Shown here: in pieces, positions 1 through 8,351 of the stretch | How the letters are laid out: each line of letters starts with the position of its first letter | How positions within the stretch are numbered: the stretch's first letter is position 1 | Assembly: GCA_913064725.1 (NCBI GenBank) | Contig: CAJYAI010000016.1 | Coordinates: forward strand, 1 to 48,656 | Source: an uncultured Alteromonadaceae bacterium | GTDB lineage: Bacteria > Pseudomonadota > Gammaproteobacteria > Pseudomonadales > Halieaceae | DNA: 48,656 nucleotides | Reading direction: 5' to 3' | Program-made: the position numbers and the translations under genes | The notes under the pieces: model-generated | Database searches by the model: none | What the model saw: only the letters and a program-made list of their open reading frames with translations | Told to the model about the DNA's origin: nothing

Positions 1-512
1 TGATCCCGCCGCGGCCACCGCAATCTGGTGTGAGTCGCGAACTATTCCCTCGTCATACGGGGTACGTTTTTGATCCGATGGCGGCCGCCGGTACAGCGGC
101 TAAAATAACGCTTACACAATTGCTCGATTACAAGCGCGCTGCGCGAATGAATAATCAGCAATTGGCTGATTTGGACCTCCCCGGCTTTGCCGATGTCCTA
201 TCTATCGTTATCAACGATCTATGGCCCTCTTCACGTGATTCGAGCTTGATCACGATTGAGCGAATGGTACAGGTGATGCTGGTTGATCAGCTGGTATCAC
301 TGCTAGGGAATGTGGCGGCGGCACCTCAAGTTCGCGCCGATGCCCTCGATGCGCTGGTCAAGATCCAAAAGCGCGCTGAAAAGACGCGTGACCGTACTCT
401 GCCTGGTGCTGCACACATGCGCTTTATTGCACGCCAGATCTCCGCGCACCTTGATGCATCTGATGTTTTTCAGCGAGGCGACTTGACGGTTCCACCCGGA
501 TCGCCAATCTGA
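1..512 (+). CDS. zinc-dependent metalloprotease-like protein, C-terminal fragment
   Basis: The frame is open from the window edge (first full codon at base 3) to the stop at 510-512, so this is the 3' end of a gene starting outside the window; the GTG at 30 is not believed to be the start. About 170 residues are visible. The stretch HTGYVFDP, the helical region with KITLTQLLD, and the PPGSPI tail resemble the C-terminal end of the large (roughly 800-residue) bacterial zinc metalloproteases with DUF5117/DUF4953-type domains. The catalytic HExxH region would lie upstream, so the protease activity cannot be confirmed here. The gene converges on an acyl-CoA ligase 124 bases downstream. Family assignment is from recalled sequence character and is moderate. 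Confidence 0.6.
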   Translation, partial: IPPRPPQSGVSRELFPRHTGYVFDPMAAAGTAAKITLTQLLDYKRAARMNNQQLADLDLPGFADVLSIVINDLWPSSRDSSLITIERMVQVMLVDQLVSLLGNVAAAPQVRADALDALVKIQKRAEKTRDRTLPGAAHMRFIARQISAHLDASDVFQRGDLTVPPGSPI

Positions 513-636
513 CTTGAATAGCGCTGTCGTGTGACCTGATGAGCACCTTTGGCGATGCTTTTAGCGATGCTTGCATCGAAGCCTTCCGGTGAAATTATGG
601 CCTTATCGCACCGGTCAGTGCATTGCGTTTACGCCG

Positions 637-2187
637 TCACTCGTTGGCCTGTGGCGGATATTGCTCACGCAGTACTCTTTTTAAAATCTTACCGCTGGGG
701 TTTCGAGGGATTAGGTCGGTAAACTCGACCGCTTTAGGTCGCTTAAATCGTGCGAGCTTGTCGTCGCAAAACGCGAGGATGTCGTCGCTTGTAAGTCCTT
801 GGTCACTTTTTACGACGACTGCGAGAGGAGACTCTCCCCATTTGTCGCTTTTCTGTCCGATGACCCCGGCTTCACTGATACCGGGGTGACTTTGTAAAAC
901 ACCCTCAATTTCCGCGGGATAGACGTTTTCACCACCGGAAATGATCATGTCCTTAATGCGATCTTGGATCGCGAAAAATCCTTCATCATCCATGACACCC
1001 ACATCACCTGTCCGCAACCACCCATTAACGAGCGTCTCCTTTGTGGCGTCAGGTCGATTCCAATATTCCCGCATGATGTGTTTTCCACGGACCATCATCT
1101 CGCCGGCCTCGCCAACAGGTAGTGCATTACCTTTATCGTCCGCGACCATAACATCCGTGAAGAAGAAGGGTTTGCCGCAGGATTCTGGCTTTCTAACCGC
1201 ATTTACGGTGTCCATCAAGCAGGCGGGTCCGCAGGTCTCGGTCAGTCCGTAGACCTGAGCAATATCAATGCCCATTTGTTGGAATTGCTGCGTGAGTGCA
1301 ACTGGAACGGGCGCCGCACCGGTCATAAACCATCGCAGGCTTGACCAGTCGTACCGTTCAAAATTGGGCACCTGGACCATAAAATTAAGCATGGCGGGGA
1401 CCATCAGACCGCTGGTGATCTTTTCACGCTCAACGCACTCCCAAGCGGCTACCGGATCGAAGCTCCGCATGACGAATGTTGTAGCGCCGTGGTAGGCGTT
1501 TATGGTCAGGGGTGTGAGGGCGCCAACGTGGAACATAGGTAGGCAGGCGATATAACGCTCGTCGTCACGGTAGTCCGCAGTGGCGTGAATAGTAAAGACC
1601 CCCCACATGGCCGAGGTATGGGTGTGCACCACACCCTTGGGTAAACCAGTCGTACCCGAGGTGTACATGATGTACAACATGTCATCATCTTCAGCGCCAC
1701 AGTTGGGCTCGGCACTGCTCGCGCTCAGGCGATAGCTGTCATAGGACGTTGCAAAAGGCTGGCAAGCGCTGCCTGCACCGCCCACCACATGAATCCACTG
1801 ACCAATATTTGTCTTATCGCCACGATGGTGAAGCTCACTCACGGTCTCTGCGAACTCATTGTCAAAAATGAGTGTTTGCACGCCAGCATCTTTCAATATG
1901 AATTCAAGTTCGTCAGCTACGAGCCGCCAGTTGAGTGGCACCACAACACCGCCTATCTTGGCTACGGCAAAAAAAGACTCCATGAACTCGACCGAATTCA
2001 TGAGCAGTAGGCCAACCCGATCACCCTTTTTTAAGCCATCAGCTTTGAGCGCGTTGGCAACTTGGTTGGCTCGGTCATTCAGGTCCCGAAATGAGTAGCG
2101 CCGACTGCCGTCACTCTCAACATATGCCTCTCGGTCGGGGTTTAAGTGCGCGCGCTTGGTGAGCAACAGGCCTATGTTAGTTTTCAT
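637..2187 (-). CDS. long/medium-chain fatty acid--CoA ligase (AMP-forming)
   Basis: Member of the ANL adenylate-forming superfamily, expected to activate a carboxylic acid with ATP and join it to CoA in the cytoplasm. The 516-residue length is normal. Visible motifs are the P-loop TSGTTGLPKG (about residues 176-185), YGLTETCGP, GWLRTGDVG, the hinge region DRIKDMIISGGENVYP, and the C-terminal NPSGK with the catalytic lysine near residue 500. The ATG at 2187 is chosen because a GAGG Shine-Dalgarno sits just before it; a TTG seven codons upstream is possible but lacks one. The closest character is FadD3/FadD-like, but the substrate cannot be told from sequence. It is a single gene, convergent with the metalloprotease fragment and divergent from fusA2. 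Confidence 0.88.
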   Translation of the reverse strand: MKTNIGLLLTKRAHLNPDREAYVESDGSRRYSFRDLNDRANQVANALKADGLKKGDRVGLLLMNSVEFMESFFAVAKIGGVVVPLNWRLVADELEFILKDAGVQTLIFDNEFAETVSELHHRGDKTNIGQWIHVVGGAGSACQPFATSYDSYRLSASSAEPNCGAEDDDMLYIMYTSGTTGLPKGVVHTHTSAMWGVFTIHATADYRDDERYIACLPMFHVGALTPLTINAYHGATTFVMRSFDPVAAWECVEREKITSGLMVPAMLNFMVQVPNFERYDWSSLRWFMTGAAPVPVALTQQFQQMGIDIAQVYGLTETCGPACLMDTVNAVRKPESCGKPFFFTDVMVADDKGNALPVGEAGEMMVRGKHIMREYWNRPDATKETLVNGWLRTGDVGVMDDEGFFAIQDRIKDMIISGGENVYPAEIEGVLQSHPGISEAGVIGQKSDKWGESPLAVVVKSDQGLTSDDILAFCDDKLARFKRPKAVEFTDLIPRNPSGKILKRVLREQYPPQANE

Positions 2188-2607
2188 TGGAGTGCCTCGC
2201 TTGGTCAATCTTGGAGCCCCAGTATTTTTTTTGTTGGGAAGCTCTTTGCAGGCAAAACTTTGGTCCGATTTGAAGAAAAATACAAGTTAGGACGCCGGCT
2301 TTATGGTGAAAAGCGCGTTTTGCTTCCCACATCGTAAAAAGCAATGAGTCAAACATCAGGAAAACACAGACGTGAGTAACGTCAAAAGTTATCACTTTGT
2401 CGAACAACACCTACTTCTCGCCATCTGAATATGGTAAAAAGCGCGCGCAACGCAAGCGGTGATCAAGACGAATTGATATTCCTCTTCGTAAACAGCAGAT
2501 TTTGGCGTCGTTACGGTGTGGGCAGTTCGCACGCTCTGATGACACGGCAGAGCGGCAATTGTGGCCGTTGCCATTCGACTTAACGAAAATGACTGGAAGA
2601 AAGAACA
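2188..2607. other. gene-free intergenic stretch between divergent genes
   Basis: These 420 bases separate the divergent acyl-CoA ligase and elongation factor G genes and must carry both promoters. I found no open frame with coding character, no convincing -35/-10 pair at a proper spacing, no terminator and no repeat. The half facing the ligase (about 2220-2430) is AT-richer than its surroundings. An untranslated leader for fusA2 is possible but unsupported. Confidence 0.5.
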
Positions 2608-4701
2608 ATGTCCGCAGACTTATCTTTGTACCGTAATATCGGTATTTTCGCCCACGTAGACGCGGGGAAAACCACGACGACGGAGCGAATCTTGAAGCTC
2701 ACTGGAAAGATCCACAAGACCGGTGAAGTGCACGATGGCGCCGCCACCACCGATTTCATGGAGCAAGAGCAGGAGCGTGGTATCACCATTCAGTCTGCGG
2801 CTACTACCTGCTTCTGGAAAGACCACCGAATGAACATCATTGATACGCCCGGACACGTGGATTTCACGGTTGAGGTATATCGCTCGTTGAAAGTCCTTGA
2901 TGGCGGCGTGGGTGTTTTCTGCGGTTCGGGCGGCGTGGAGCCACAGTCAGAGACCAACTGGCGCTACGCCAACGAGTCTGAGGTCGCCCGCCTCATTTTT
3001 GTCAACAAACTCGATCGTTTGGGCGCTGATTTTTACCGCGTGGTCGATCAGGTGCGAAACGTTCTTGCTGCAAATCCATTGGTAATGACACTGCCGATCG
3101 GTCGTGAAGATGACTTTGTGGGTGTCGTCGACGTACTGACCAAGAAAGCCTATATCTGGGACGATTCTGGGTTGCCAGAAAATTACGAAGTCGTCGATGT
3201 GCCAGCAGACATGGTGGACGATGTTGAGACCTATCACGAGCAGCTAATCGAAGCGGCTGTTGAGATGGATGACGATCTTATGATGTCTTACATGGAAGGT
3301 GAGATGCCTTCTATCGAGGATATTAAGCGGTGTATTCGCGACGGTACGCGGACAATGCACTTTTTCCCTACATACTGCGGAAGTGCGTTCAAGAATAAAG
3401 GCATTCAGCTGGTTCTCGACGCCGTCGTTGATTACCTGCCGAGCCCCACTGAGGTCGATCCGCAGCCGCTAACTGACGAAGAAGGTGAGCCCACAGGTGA
3501 GGTTGCCGTGGTCGATGTTAATGAGCCGCTTCGCGCACTTGCCTTCAAGATCATGGATGACCGCTTTGGTGCACTGACATTTGTTCGCGTCTACTCCGGC
3601 ACAATGAAAAAAGGCGACACCATCCTCAATTCAGCAACCGGCAAAACCGAGCGTATTGGACGAATGGTTGAGATGCATGCTGATGATCGAACAGAAATCG
3701 ATACGGCGCGAGCTGGAGATATCTTCGCTTGTATCGGCATGAAAAATGTTCAAACGGGCCACACGCTGTGCTCAGTTGATAAGCCATGTACCTTGGAAGC
3801 AATGGTGTTCCCCGATCCCGTTATATCAATTGCCGTCGCACCAAAAGACAAGGGTGGCTCTGAGAAGATGGGCATCGCTATCGGTAAAATGATTGCTGAG
3901 GATCCGTCTTTCCGGGTTGAGACCGACGAAGATTCGGGCGAAACCATCCTCAAGGGAATGGGCGAGCTTCACCTTGATATTAAGATCGATATTCTACGTC
4001 GTACTTACGGTGTTGATTTGGAGGTTGGTCAGCCTCAGGTGGCTTATCGTGAGACGATTACGCAGGCACTTGAAGATAGCTACACCCACAAGAAGCAGTC
4101 CGGTGGTTCAGGCCAGTTTGGTAAGATTGACTATCGAATTACTCCTGGACAGCCCGGAGACGGCTTTACCTTCAAATCATCTGTTGTCGGCGGTAACGTA
4201 CCAAAAGAGTTCTTCCCGGCGATCGAAAAGGGCTTTGCGGTCATGATGCAAGAGGGACCACTTGCGGGCTTCCCAGTACTCGATGTTGCTGTCGAACTTT
4301 ACGATGGCGGCTTCCACGCGGTTGACTCATCTGCCATCGCGTTCGAGCTGGCAGCAAAAGGCGCATTCCGTCAGAGTATGCCGAAGGCATCTCCTCAGCT
4401 AATCGAGCCCGTAATGAAGGTTGATGTATTTACGCCTGATGATCATGTCGGTGACGTCATTGGTGACCTGAACCGTCGACGCGGTATGATCAAGGATCAA
4501 GAAGCCGGTACGACAGGAGTGCGCGTCAAGGCAGATGTTCCTCTCGCTGAGATGTTTGGATACATCGGGTCATTGCGCACAATGACGTCGGGTCGTGGTC
4601 AGTTCTCGATGGAGTTTTCGCACTATCTTCCCTGTCCCTCCAGTGTCGCTGCAACCGTCATTGAAGAGGCAAAAGAGCGAAAAGCCGCCAAGTCTAAATA
4701 A
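2608..4701 (+). CDS. fusA: elongation factor G, EF-G2 type
   Basis: A translational GTPase of 697 residues, expected to act on the ribosome in translocation or recycling. The GTPase motifs are complete: AHVDAGKT (residues 15-22), RGIT (57-60), DTPGH (79-83) and NKLD (133-136). Domains II to V follow with normal length. The N-terminal segment [21 protein letters not shown] and the [18 protein letters not shown] segment match the second EF-G paralog of gammaproteobacteria (fusA2/fusB type) better than the copy that sits in the str operon, and no rpsL, rpsG or tuf is nearby. The start follows a purine-rich GGAAGAAAG sequence. It is a single transcription unit ended by the hairpin at 4722-4747. 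Whether this copy is the essential translocase or an accessory factor cannot be told here. Confidence 0.93.
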   Translation: MSADLSLYRNIGIFAHVDAGKTTTTERILKLTGKIHKTGEVHDGAATTDFMEQEQERGITIQSAATTCFWKDHRMNIIDTPGHVDFTVEVYRSLKVLDGGVGVFCGSGGVEPQSETNWRYANESEVARLIFVNKLDRLGADFYRVVDQVRNVLAANPLVMTLPIGREDDFVGVVDVLTKKAYIWDDSGLPENYEVVDVPADMVDDVETYHEQLIEAAVEMDDDLMMSYMEGEMPSIEDIKRCIRDGTRTMHFFPTYCGSAFKNKGIQLVLDAVVDYLPSPTEVDPQPLTDEEGEPTGEVAVVDVNEPLRALAFKIMDDRFGALTFVRVYSGTMKKGDTILNSATGKTERIGRMVEMHADDRTEIDTARAGDIFACIGMKNVQTGHTLCSVDKPCTLEAMVFPDPVISIAVAPKDKGGSEKMGIAIGKMIAEDPSFRVETDEDSGETILKGMGELHLDIKIDILRRTYGVDLEVGQPQVAYRETITQALEDSYTHKKQSGGSGQFGKIDYRITPGQPGDGFTFKSSVVGGNVPKEFFPAIEKGFAVMMQEGPLAGFPVLDVAVELYDGGFHAVDSSAIAFELAAKGAFRQSMPKASPQLIEPVMKVDVFTPDDHVGDVIGDLNRRRGMIKDQEAGTTGVRVKADVPLAEMFGYIGSLRTMTSGRGQFSMEFSHYLPCPSSVAATVIEEAKERKAAKSK

Positions 4702-4721
4702 GCGATTTTGTTAGATAACAG

Positions 4722-4747
4722 CCCCGCCTAGTAGCGGGGTTTTTTTT
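4722..4747 (+). terminator. rho-independent terminator of fusA2
   Basis: A six-pair GC stem (CCCCGC at 4722-4727 with GCGGGG at 4734-4739), a six-base loop, and a run of eight T immediately after. It begins 21 bases past the fusA2 stop codon. Confidence 0.93.
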
Positions 4748-4824
4748 GCCTGGTACTTTACATCTGTCGGGTAGACCGAGAGAGTAGGGGCCGAACGCAA
4801 TAATAAGTCAGTTGGAGATTCACT

Positions 4825-5214
4825 ATGTTTTCAAAGTACGGGCCAATGGTGGTTGGTATCCCACTGTTAGCACTTGGGTTTTTGTGGGTGGTTAGTCCCA
4901 TCAATGCGGCAGGCAGCTTGAGCAGTGAGCTGCTAACAGGGCCCGCACTAACGACGCAAATTGGCGATAGCGCCGCCTTCTTTCTCGGCAGCGGATTTTT
5001 ATTGTTCGTGGGTGGGCTCAAGCGCGACGCCACTATGATTTTGATAGGTGGATCGCTTGTTGGGATCGTTGCACCAATAAGAATAATTGCTGCAGTGGCG
5101 CACGGAGGAGACATGACTTTGGAGCCGATTGTGGTAGAGATAATCACCTTCTTGGTCGCGATTATGGCAGCGCGTCAGATCGAGGGCGCGTCGCGAGATA
5201 CGGCCCATGGTTAA
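4825..5214 (+). CDS. small integral membrane protein, function unknown
   Basis: 129 residues with about four hydrophobic helices (roughly 5-28, 48-65, 68-92 and 98-117) and short loops. A GGAG lies just before the ATG. It overlaps the next gene (NnrU-like) by eight bases, so the two are translationally coupled. The general build resembles small DUF4345-like four-helix proteins, but I do not recognise it firmly. No catalytic residues are evident. Confidence 0.7.
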   Translation: MFSKYGPMVVGIPLLALGFLWVVSPINAAGSLSSELLTGPALTTQIGDSAAFFLGSGFLLFVGGLKRDATMILIGGSLVGIVAPIRIIAAVAHGGDMTLEPIVVEIITFLVAIMAARQIEGASRDTAHG

Positions 5215-5755
5215 ATTGTTGGCGGGTGTACTGCTGTGGTCATTGGCACACTTATTCAAACGGCTTGCACCCACGTTCAGGCAAGGTATGGGCGATACTG
5301 GCAAACTCGTTGTGACGCTTGCGCTTTTTGGCAGTCTTGTTCTCATGGTCTCGGGTTACCAAGACGCCTCGGGGCCAGTTTGGTGGGTGCGTCAGCCGTC
5401 ATCGCTATTAATCAGCAACGTTCTCATGCTGCTGGCCGTTTACTTGATGGTTGTATCCGCACTGAAAACAAGTGCAACCAGGGTAATACGTCACCCTCAA
5501 TTGTCTGCGGTAAAGGCGTGGAGCCTTGGCCATCTTCTGGTTAATGGCGACTTACCATCGCTTGTCTTATTCGGTGGACTCCTGATGTGGGCGCTTCTCA
5601 GTGTCCTTATTATTAATCGTCAGGATGGTGAGACCAAACTGGCTGCCACTAATCCATCGTGGTTGCGAGAGGTCATAGCTATCCTTGCGACCTTTGGTGC
5701 TTACATCCTGATTGGTCTTGTTCATGGATATCTCGGTTACCCGGTATTCAACTGA
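5207..5755 (+). CDS. NnrU family membrane protein
   Basis: 182 residues, five to six hydrophobic helices. The layout matches NnrU: an N-terminal helix with SLAHLFKRLAP, a middle segment ending IRHPQLSAVKAWSLGHLLVNGDLPSLVLFGG, and a C-terminal HGYLGY. NnrU was named for a gene linked to nitric oxide and nitrite metabolism in alphaproteobacteria. Its biochemical role is unsettled, and relatives occur in many organisms without denitrification. No denitrification genes are present in this window. It overlaps the preceding membrane gene and ends two bases before the glycosylase start. Confidence 0.85.
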   Translation: MVKLLAGVLLWSLAHLFKRLAPTFRQGMGDTGKLVVTLALFGSLVLMVSGYQDASGPVWWVRQPSSLLISNVLMLLAVYLMVVSALKTSATRVIRHPQLSAVKAWSLGHLLVNGDLPSLVLFGGLLMWALLSVLIINRQDGETKLAATNPSWLREVIAILATFGAYILIGLVHGYLGYPVFN

Positions 5756-5757
5756 CC

Positions 5758-6384
5758 ATGCAATACATGCTCGGAACTGCCGATATTGCGCAATCGCTAG
5801 ACAAGCTCGCTGAGGAGCACGAGCGCATTGCGTTGGCTATTGCGGCGGTAGGCTATCCACAAGAGCGACGCCGAGAACACTCCTTTGCTACGTTGGCTCG
5901 AATTGTTGTAGGGCAGCAGGTTAGTGTCGCCGCCGCGACCTCTATCAGTAGGCGGTTATTGGAGCAGCTCGGAGGGGACTTGAGTGCCCAAGCCGTATTG
6001 TCTTGCAATGAAGACACGCTGCGAAGTGCCGGGCTCTCTCGGCAAAAGGTGACGTATCTTCTGTCATTGGCGGCTGCCGAGATGTCAGGCCAGCTGTCTC
6101 TCGAGTCACTACCGAACTTGTCAGACGATGCGGTTCTTGACGTTATAACGGCTATAAAAGGCTTTGGGGACTGGTCCGCGCAGATGTATTTGATGTTCTC
6201 CTTAGGTCGACCCAATATTTGGCCTATAGGCGATTTGGCGGTGCGAGAGGGTTTCAAGCGGATTCACGGACTTCAAGACCGACCTACTGCTGCCCAGCTC
6301 AGGTCGCTGGGTGACCCTTATCGGCCCCATCGAAGTGCCCTTGCCATGTTGTGTTGGCAATATTGCAATGCAGAACCGCTATGA
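5758..6384 (+). CDS. DNA-3-methyladenine glycosylase (AlkA-like, HhH-GPD)
   Basis: Base excision repair glycosylase expected to remove alkylated purines. The 208 residues cover only the HhH-GPD catalytic part, without the AlkA N-terminal domain. The helix-hairpin-helix is IKGFGDWSAQMYLM (133-146) and the catalytic aspartate is Asp159 in WPIGDLAVREG. VVGQQVSVAAA (50-60) is the conserved helix before it. ATG at 5758 is chosen because it follows the NnrU stop by two bases; an upstream in-frame codon would run deep into nnrU. Its stop overlaps the tadA start (ATGA at 6381). Confidence 0.9.
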   Translation: MQYMLGTADIAQSLDKLAEEHERIALAIAAVGYPQERRREHSFATLARIVVGQQVSVAAATSISRRLLEQLGGDLSAQAVLSCNEDTLRSAGLSRQKVTYLLSLAAAEMSGQLSLESLPNLSDDAVLDVITAIKGFGDWSAQMYLMFSLGRPNIWPIGDLAVREGFKRIHGLQDRPTAAQLRSLGDPYRPHRSALAMLCWQYCNAEPL

Positions 6385-6872
6385 CGATATTCTCTGAGTC
6401 CGATAGTCGATTTATGGCATTGGCAGTCGAGGAGGCAGGGCGGGCAGCATCGCTGGGCGAAGTCCCGGTGGGAGCCGTTGTGGTTCGAGATGGACAGGTA
6501 CTCGCATTGGAGTGCAATCGCCAAATTACGCTCAATGATCCGTCTGCCCACGCAGAGATGTTGGCATTGAGAAAGGCTGCGCAGATGCTGGGAAACTATC
6601 GACTCCCGGAGTGCGAATTATTTGTCACGTTAGAGCCCTGCACTATGTGCTGTGGTGCACTGATCCATGCGCGCGTGAAGCGATTAGTGTTTGCGACGAC
6701 TGAGCCGAAGGCCGGCGCTGTCATAAGTACCATTCGCGCCTTGGATAATCCGTCGTTAAATCACAGTGTTCTGTGGCAGCAGGGCCTCATGGCCAGCGAC
6801 AGTGCGCAACTCTTGCGTGAGTTTTTTAAGACAAGGCGAGCCTCAAAGACTGAGCGGCGTCCATCGCAATAA
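6381..6872 (+). CDS. tadA: tRNA-specific adenosine deaminase
   Basis: Deaminates A34 to inosine in tRNA-Arg(ACG). The zinc and catalytic residues are present: His57-Ala-Glu59 and Cys87-x-x-Cys90 in PCTMCCG. The 163 residues are typical length. The ATG overlaps the glycosylase stop as ATGA, indicating coupling; a longer reading from 6351 would have no family counterpart. The 3' end overlaps the 3' end of the convergent mltF by 30 bases. In E. coli, tadA, mltF and purL are also neighbours. Confidence 0.95.
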   Translation: MTIFSESDSRFMALAVEEAGRAASLGEVPVGAVVVRDGQVLALECNRQITLNDPSAHAEMLALRKAAQMLGNYRLPECELFVTLEPCTMCCGALIHARVKRLVFATTEPKAGAVISTIRALDNPSLNHSVLWQQGLMASDSAQLLREFFKTRRASKTERRPSQ

Positions 6873-8261
6873 AGCATTCGCTGTCGATGTTAACGCTGTC
6901 AGATCTATTGGCGGCGCAACACCGTTATTGGGAATGTCTTGCAATTGCAGCGTTGCAAAGTAGTGGCGAATATTATCGACGTAGGTAACCGCCTCCTCGC
7001 CACGAGCGAACCCATGTCGGAGCTGTGGGTAAATAGCCGGATCTTGCAGGGCGGGTAAATGCTGTCGAACATCTTGCCAAAGATGCGGGTCACCGCCGTT
7101 GCCCTCAGTGAGCCGCCGCGCCTCCTCAAGGTGGGCCATTCCGACATTATAGGCGGCTAATGCCATCCATGTACGATCGGGATCATCGATGTCATTGGGA
7201 AGTCGCCGAAGCAGACTCCGTAAAAACCGTGCGCCACCATGCAGGCTTTGCTCAGCGTCAAGACGATCTGTCACGCCCATCTCCGTTGCGGTCGGACGCG
7301 TCAGCATCATCATGCCACGCACGCCCGTAGGCGACTTGGCTGCGGGGTTCCAGTGCGATTCCTGATAACTGATAGCTGCTAAGAGGCGCCAATCGAGTCG
7401 AAACTCATGTGCGACTTTTTCGATTAACGGTTGCCACTTGGGTAACTTCGTCCTCACAGCACGTTGGAAGGTAAACGATTCTATGCGAGAGGCATAAGCG
7501 ACATTACCAAAATACGCTTGCTCCGCTCTCTTTAACGTACCGTCGCTCTTTGCAGCGCTCAGAAAGTCATTGGCCTTTTCTCGCCACTCGCCAGCTCGGG
7601 GATCGCTGCCGAGATACCAAACAGTGTTGAGTGTCGTTTGAAGCTCAAAGGCCTTGGCAACTCGTGGGTATAGGCGTTGCTGCATTGAAAACTCGCCTGA
7701 GTCCAGCAGTGCGACGTCTGCCTCGCCACGATTAATTGCGCTCAAAACGGCGCTTGATTCGGCGGTTTCCAACACACGCCAGCGTACCGCTGGATTCAAC
7801 TCTCTCAGTAGATTTAGTCTGATGGCGTGCTGACTGCCCTGCATAATCACGATATCAAGATCGGTCAGATCCTCTATCGAGCGCGGCTTGTATTGCCCCG
7901 CTTTATAAACAACGACTGGTTGCTGATCCAGGTATGATTGGGTGGACTCAAACAGTTGATCTCGCTCAGTGGATTGCGTCAAACCGGCTGCAGCGACATG
8001 AGCCTCGCCGCGCTGAAGGGTCTCAAACACTTCTTCCAGCGTGAACGCAACTTTGACTCGAAGGCTCATATCCTCGGCTTTAGCAAAGGCGCGAACGAGT
8101 TCGTAATCGAAACCAGCTGGCTCGTCTGCTCCTAAGTAATAGGTTGTCGGACCATTACGCGTCACCACAACCAGCTCATTACCCGGCTCGAGGTTGTCCA
8201 ATACTGACAAGTCGCCGCAGCTTGATAGGCTCACGAGCCCTAGAATAAAAAGTCGCCTCAT
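6843..8261 (-). CDS. mltF: membrane-bound lytic murein transglycosylase F
   Basis: Outer-membrane lipoprotein that cleaves the MurNAc-GlcNAc bond of peptidoglycan to give 1,6-anhydro ends. With the ATG at 8261 the protein has 472 residues, begins with a short signal peptide and has a lipobox LSSC with the acylated cysteine at residue 15. A periplasmic-binding-protein-like regulatory domain covers about residues 25-260, followed by an SLT domain with catalytic Glu301 in SYQESHWNP and the downstream MMMLTRPTA and AAYNVG motifs. The frame is open to 8351, but that extension precedes the signal peptide and would run to the purL start, so it is rejected. Confidence 0.93.
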   Translation of the reverse strand: MRRLFILGLVSLSSCGDLSVLDNLEPGNELVVVTRNGPTTYYLGADEPAGFDYELVRAFAKAEDMSLRVKVAFTLEEVFETLQRGEAHVAAAGLTQSTERDQLFESTQSYLDQQPVVVYKAGQYKPRSIEDLTDLDIVIMQGSQHAIRLNLLRELNPAVRWRVLETAESSAVLSAINRGEADVALLDSGEFSMQQRLYPRVAKAFELQTTLNTVWYLGSDPRAGEWREKANDFLSAAKSDGTLKRAEQAYFGNVAYASRIESFTFQRAVRTKLPKWQPLIEKVAHEFRLDWRLLAAISYQESHWNPAAKSPTGVRGMMMLTRPTATEMGVTDRLDAEQSLHGGARFLRSLLRRLPNDIDDPDRTWMALAAYNVGMAHLEEARRLTEGNGGDPHLWQDVRQHLPALQDPAIYPQLRHGFARGEEAVTYVDNIRHYFATLQLQDIPNNGVAPPIDLTALTSTANALLRWTPLSL

Positions 8262-8295
8262 GCGTCGAGTGTAGCTCAGATATTTGCTGTGAACA

Positions 8296-8324
8296 TTCAC
8301 CCAACGACGTTGGCGCTGTATGAT
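8296..8324 (+). promoter_or_regulatory. purL promoter with inverted repeat in the spacer
   Basis: A sigma-70-like promoter: -35 TTCACC (8296-8301), 17-base spacer, -10 TATGAT (8319-8324), predicting a start near 8331 and a leader of about 20 bases. The spacer contains a perfect inverted repeat, CCAACG-A-CGTTGG (8301-8313), well placed for a repressor. It does not match the E. coli PurR box, which is an even palindrome with a central CG. Confidence 0.55.
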
Positions 8325-8351
8325 ACTCGCTTCATCGATTAGGACCTGCAC

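Noticed and set aside
565-578. CGATGCTTGCATCG hairpin and a repeated GCGATGCTT (552-560, 564-572) between convergent genes
   Set aside because: The stem is only five pairs and no T-run follows; not supported as a terminator or a repeat family.
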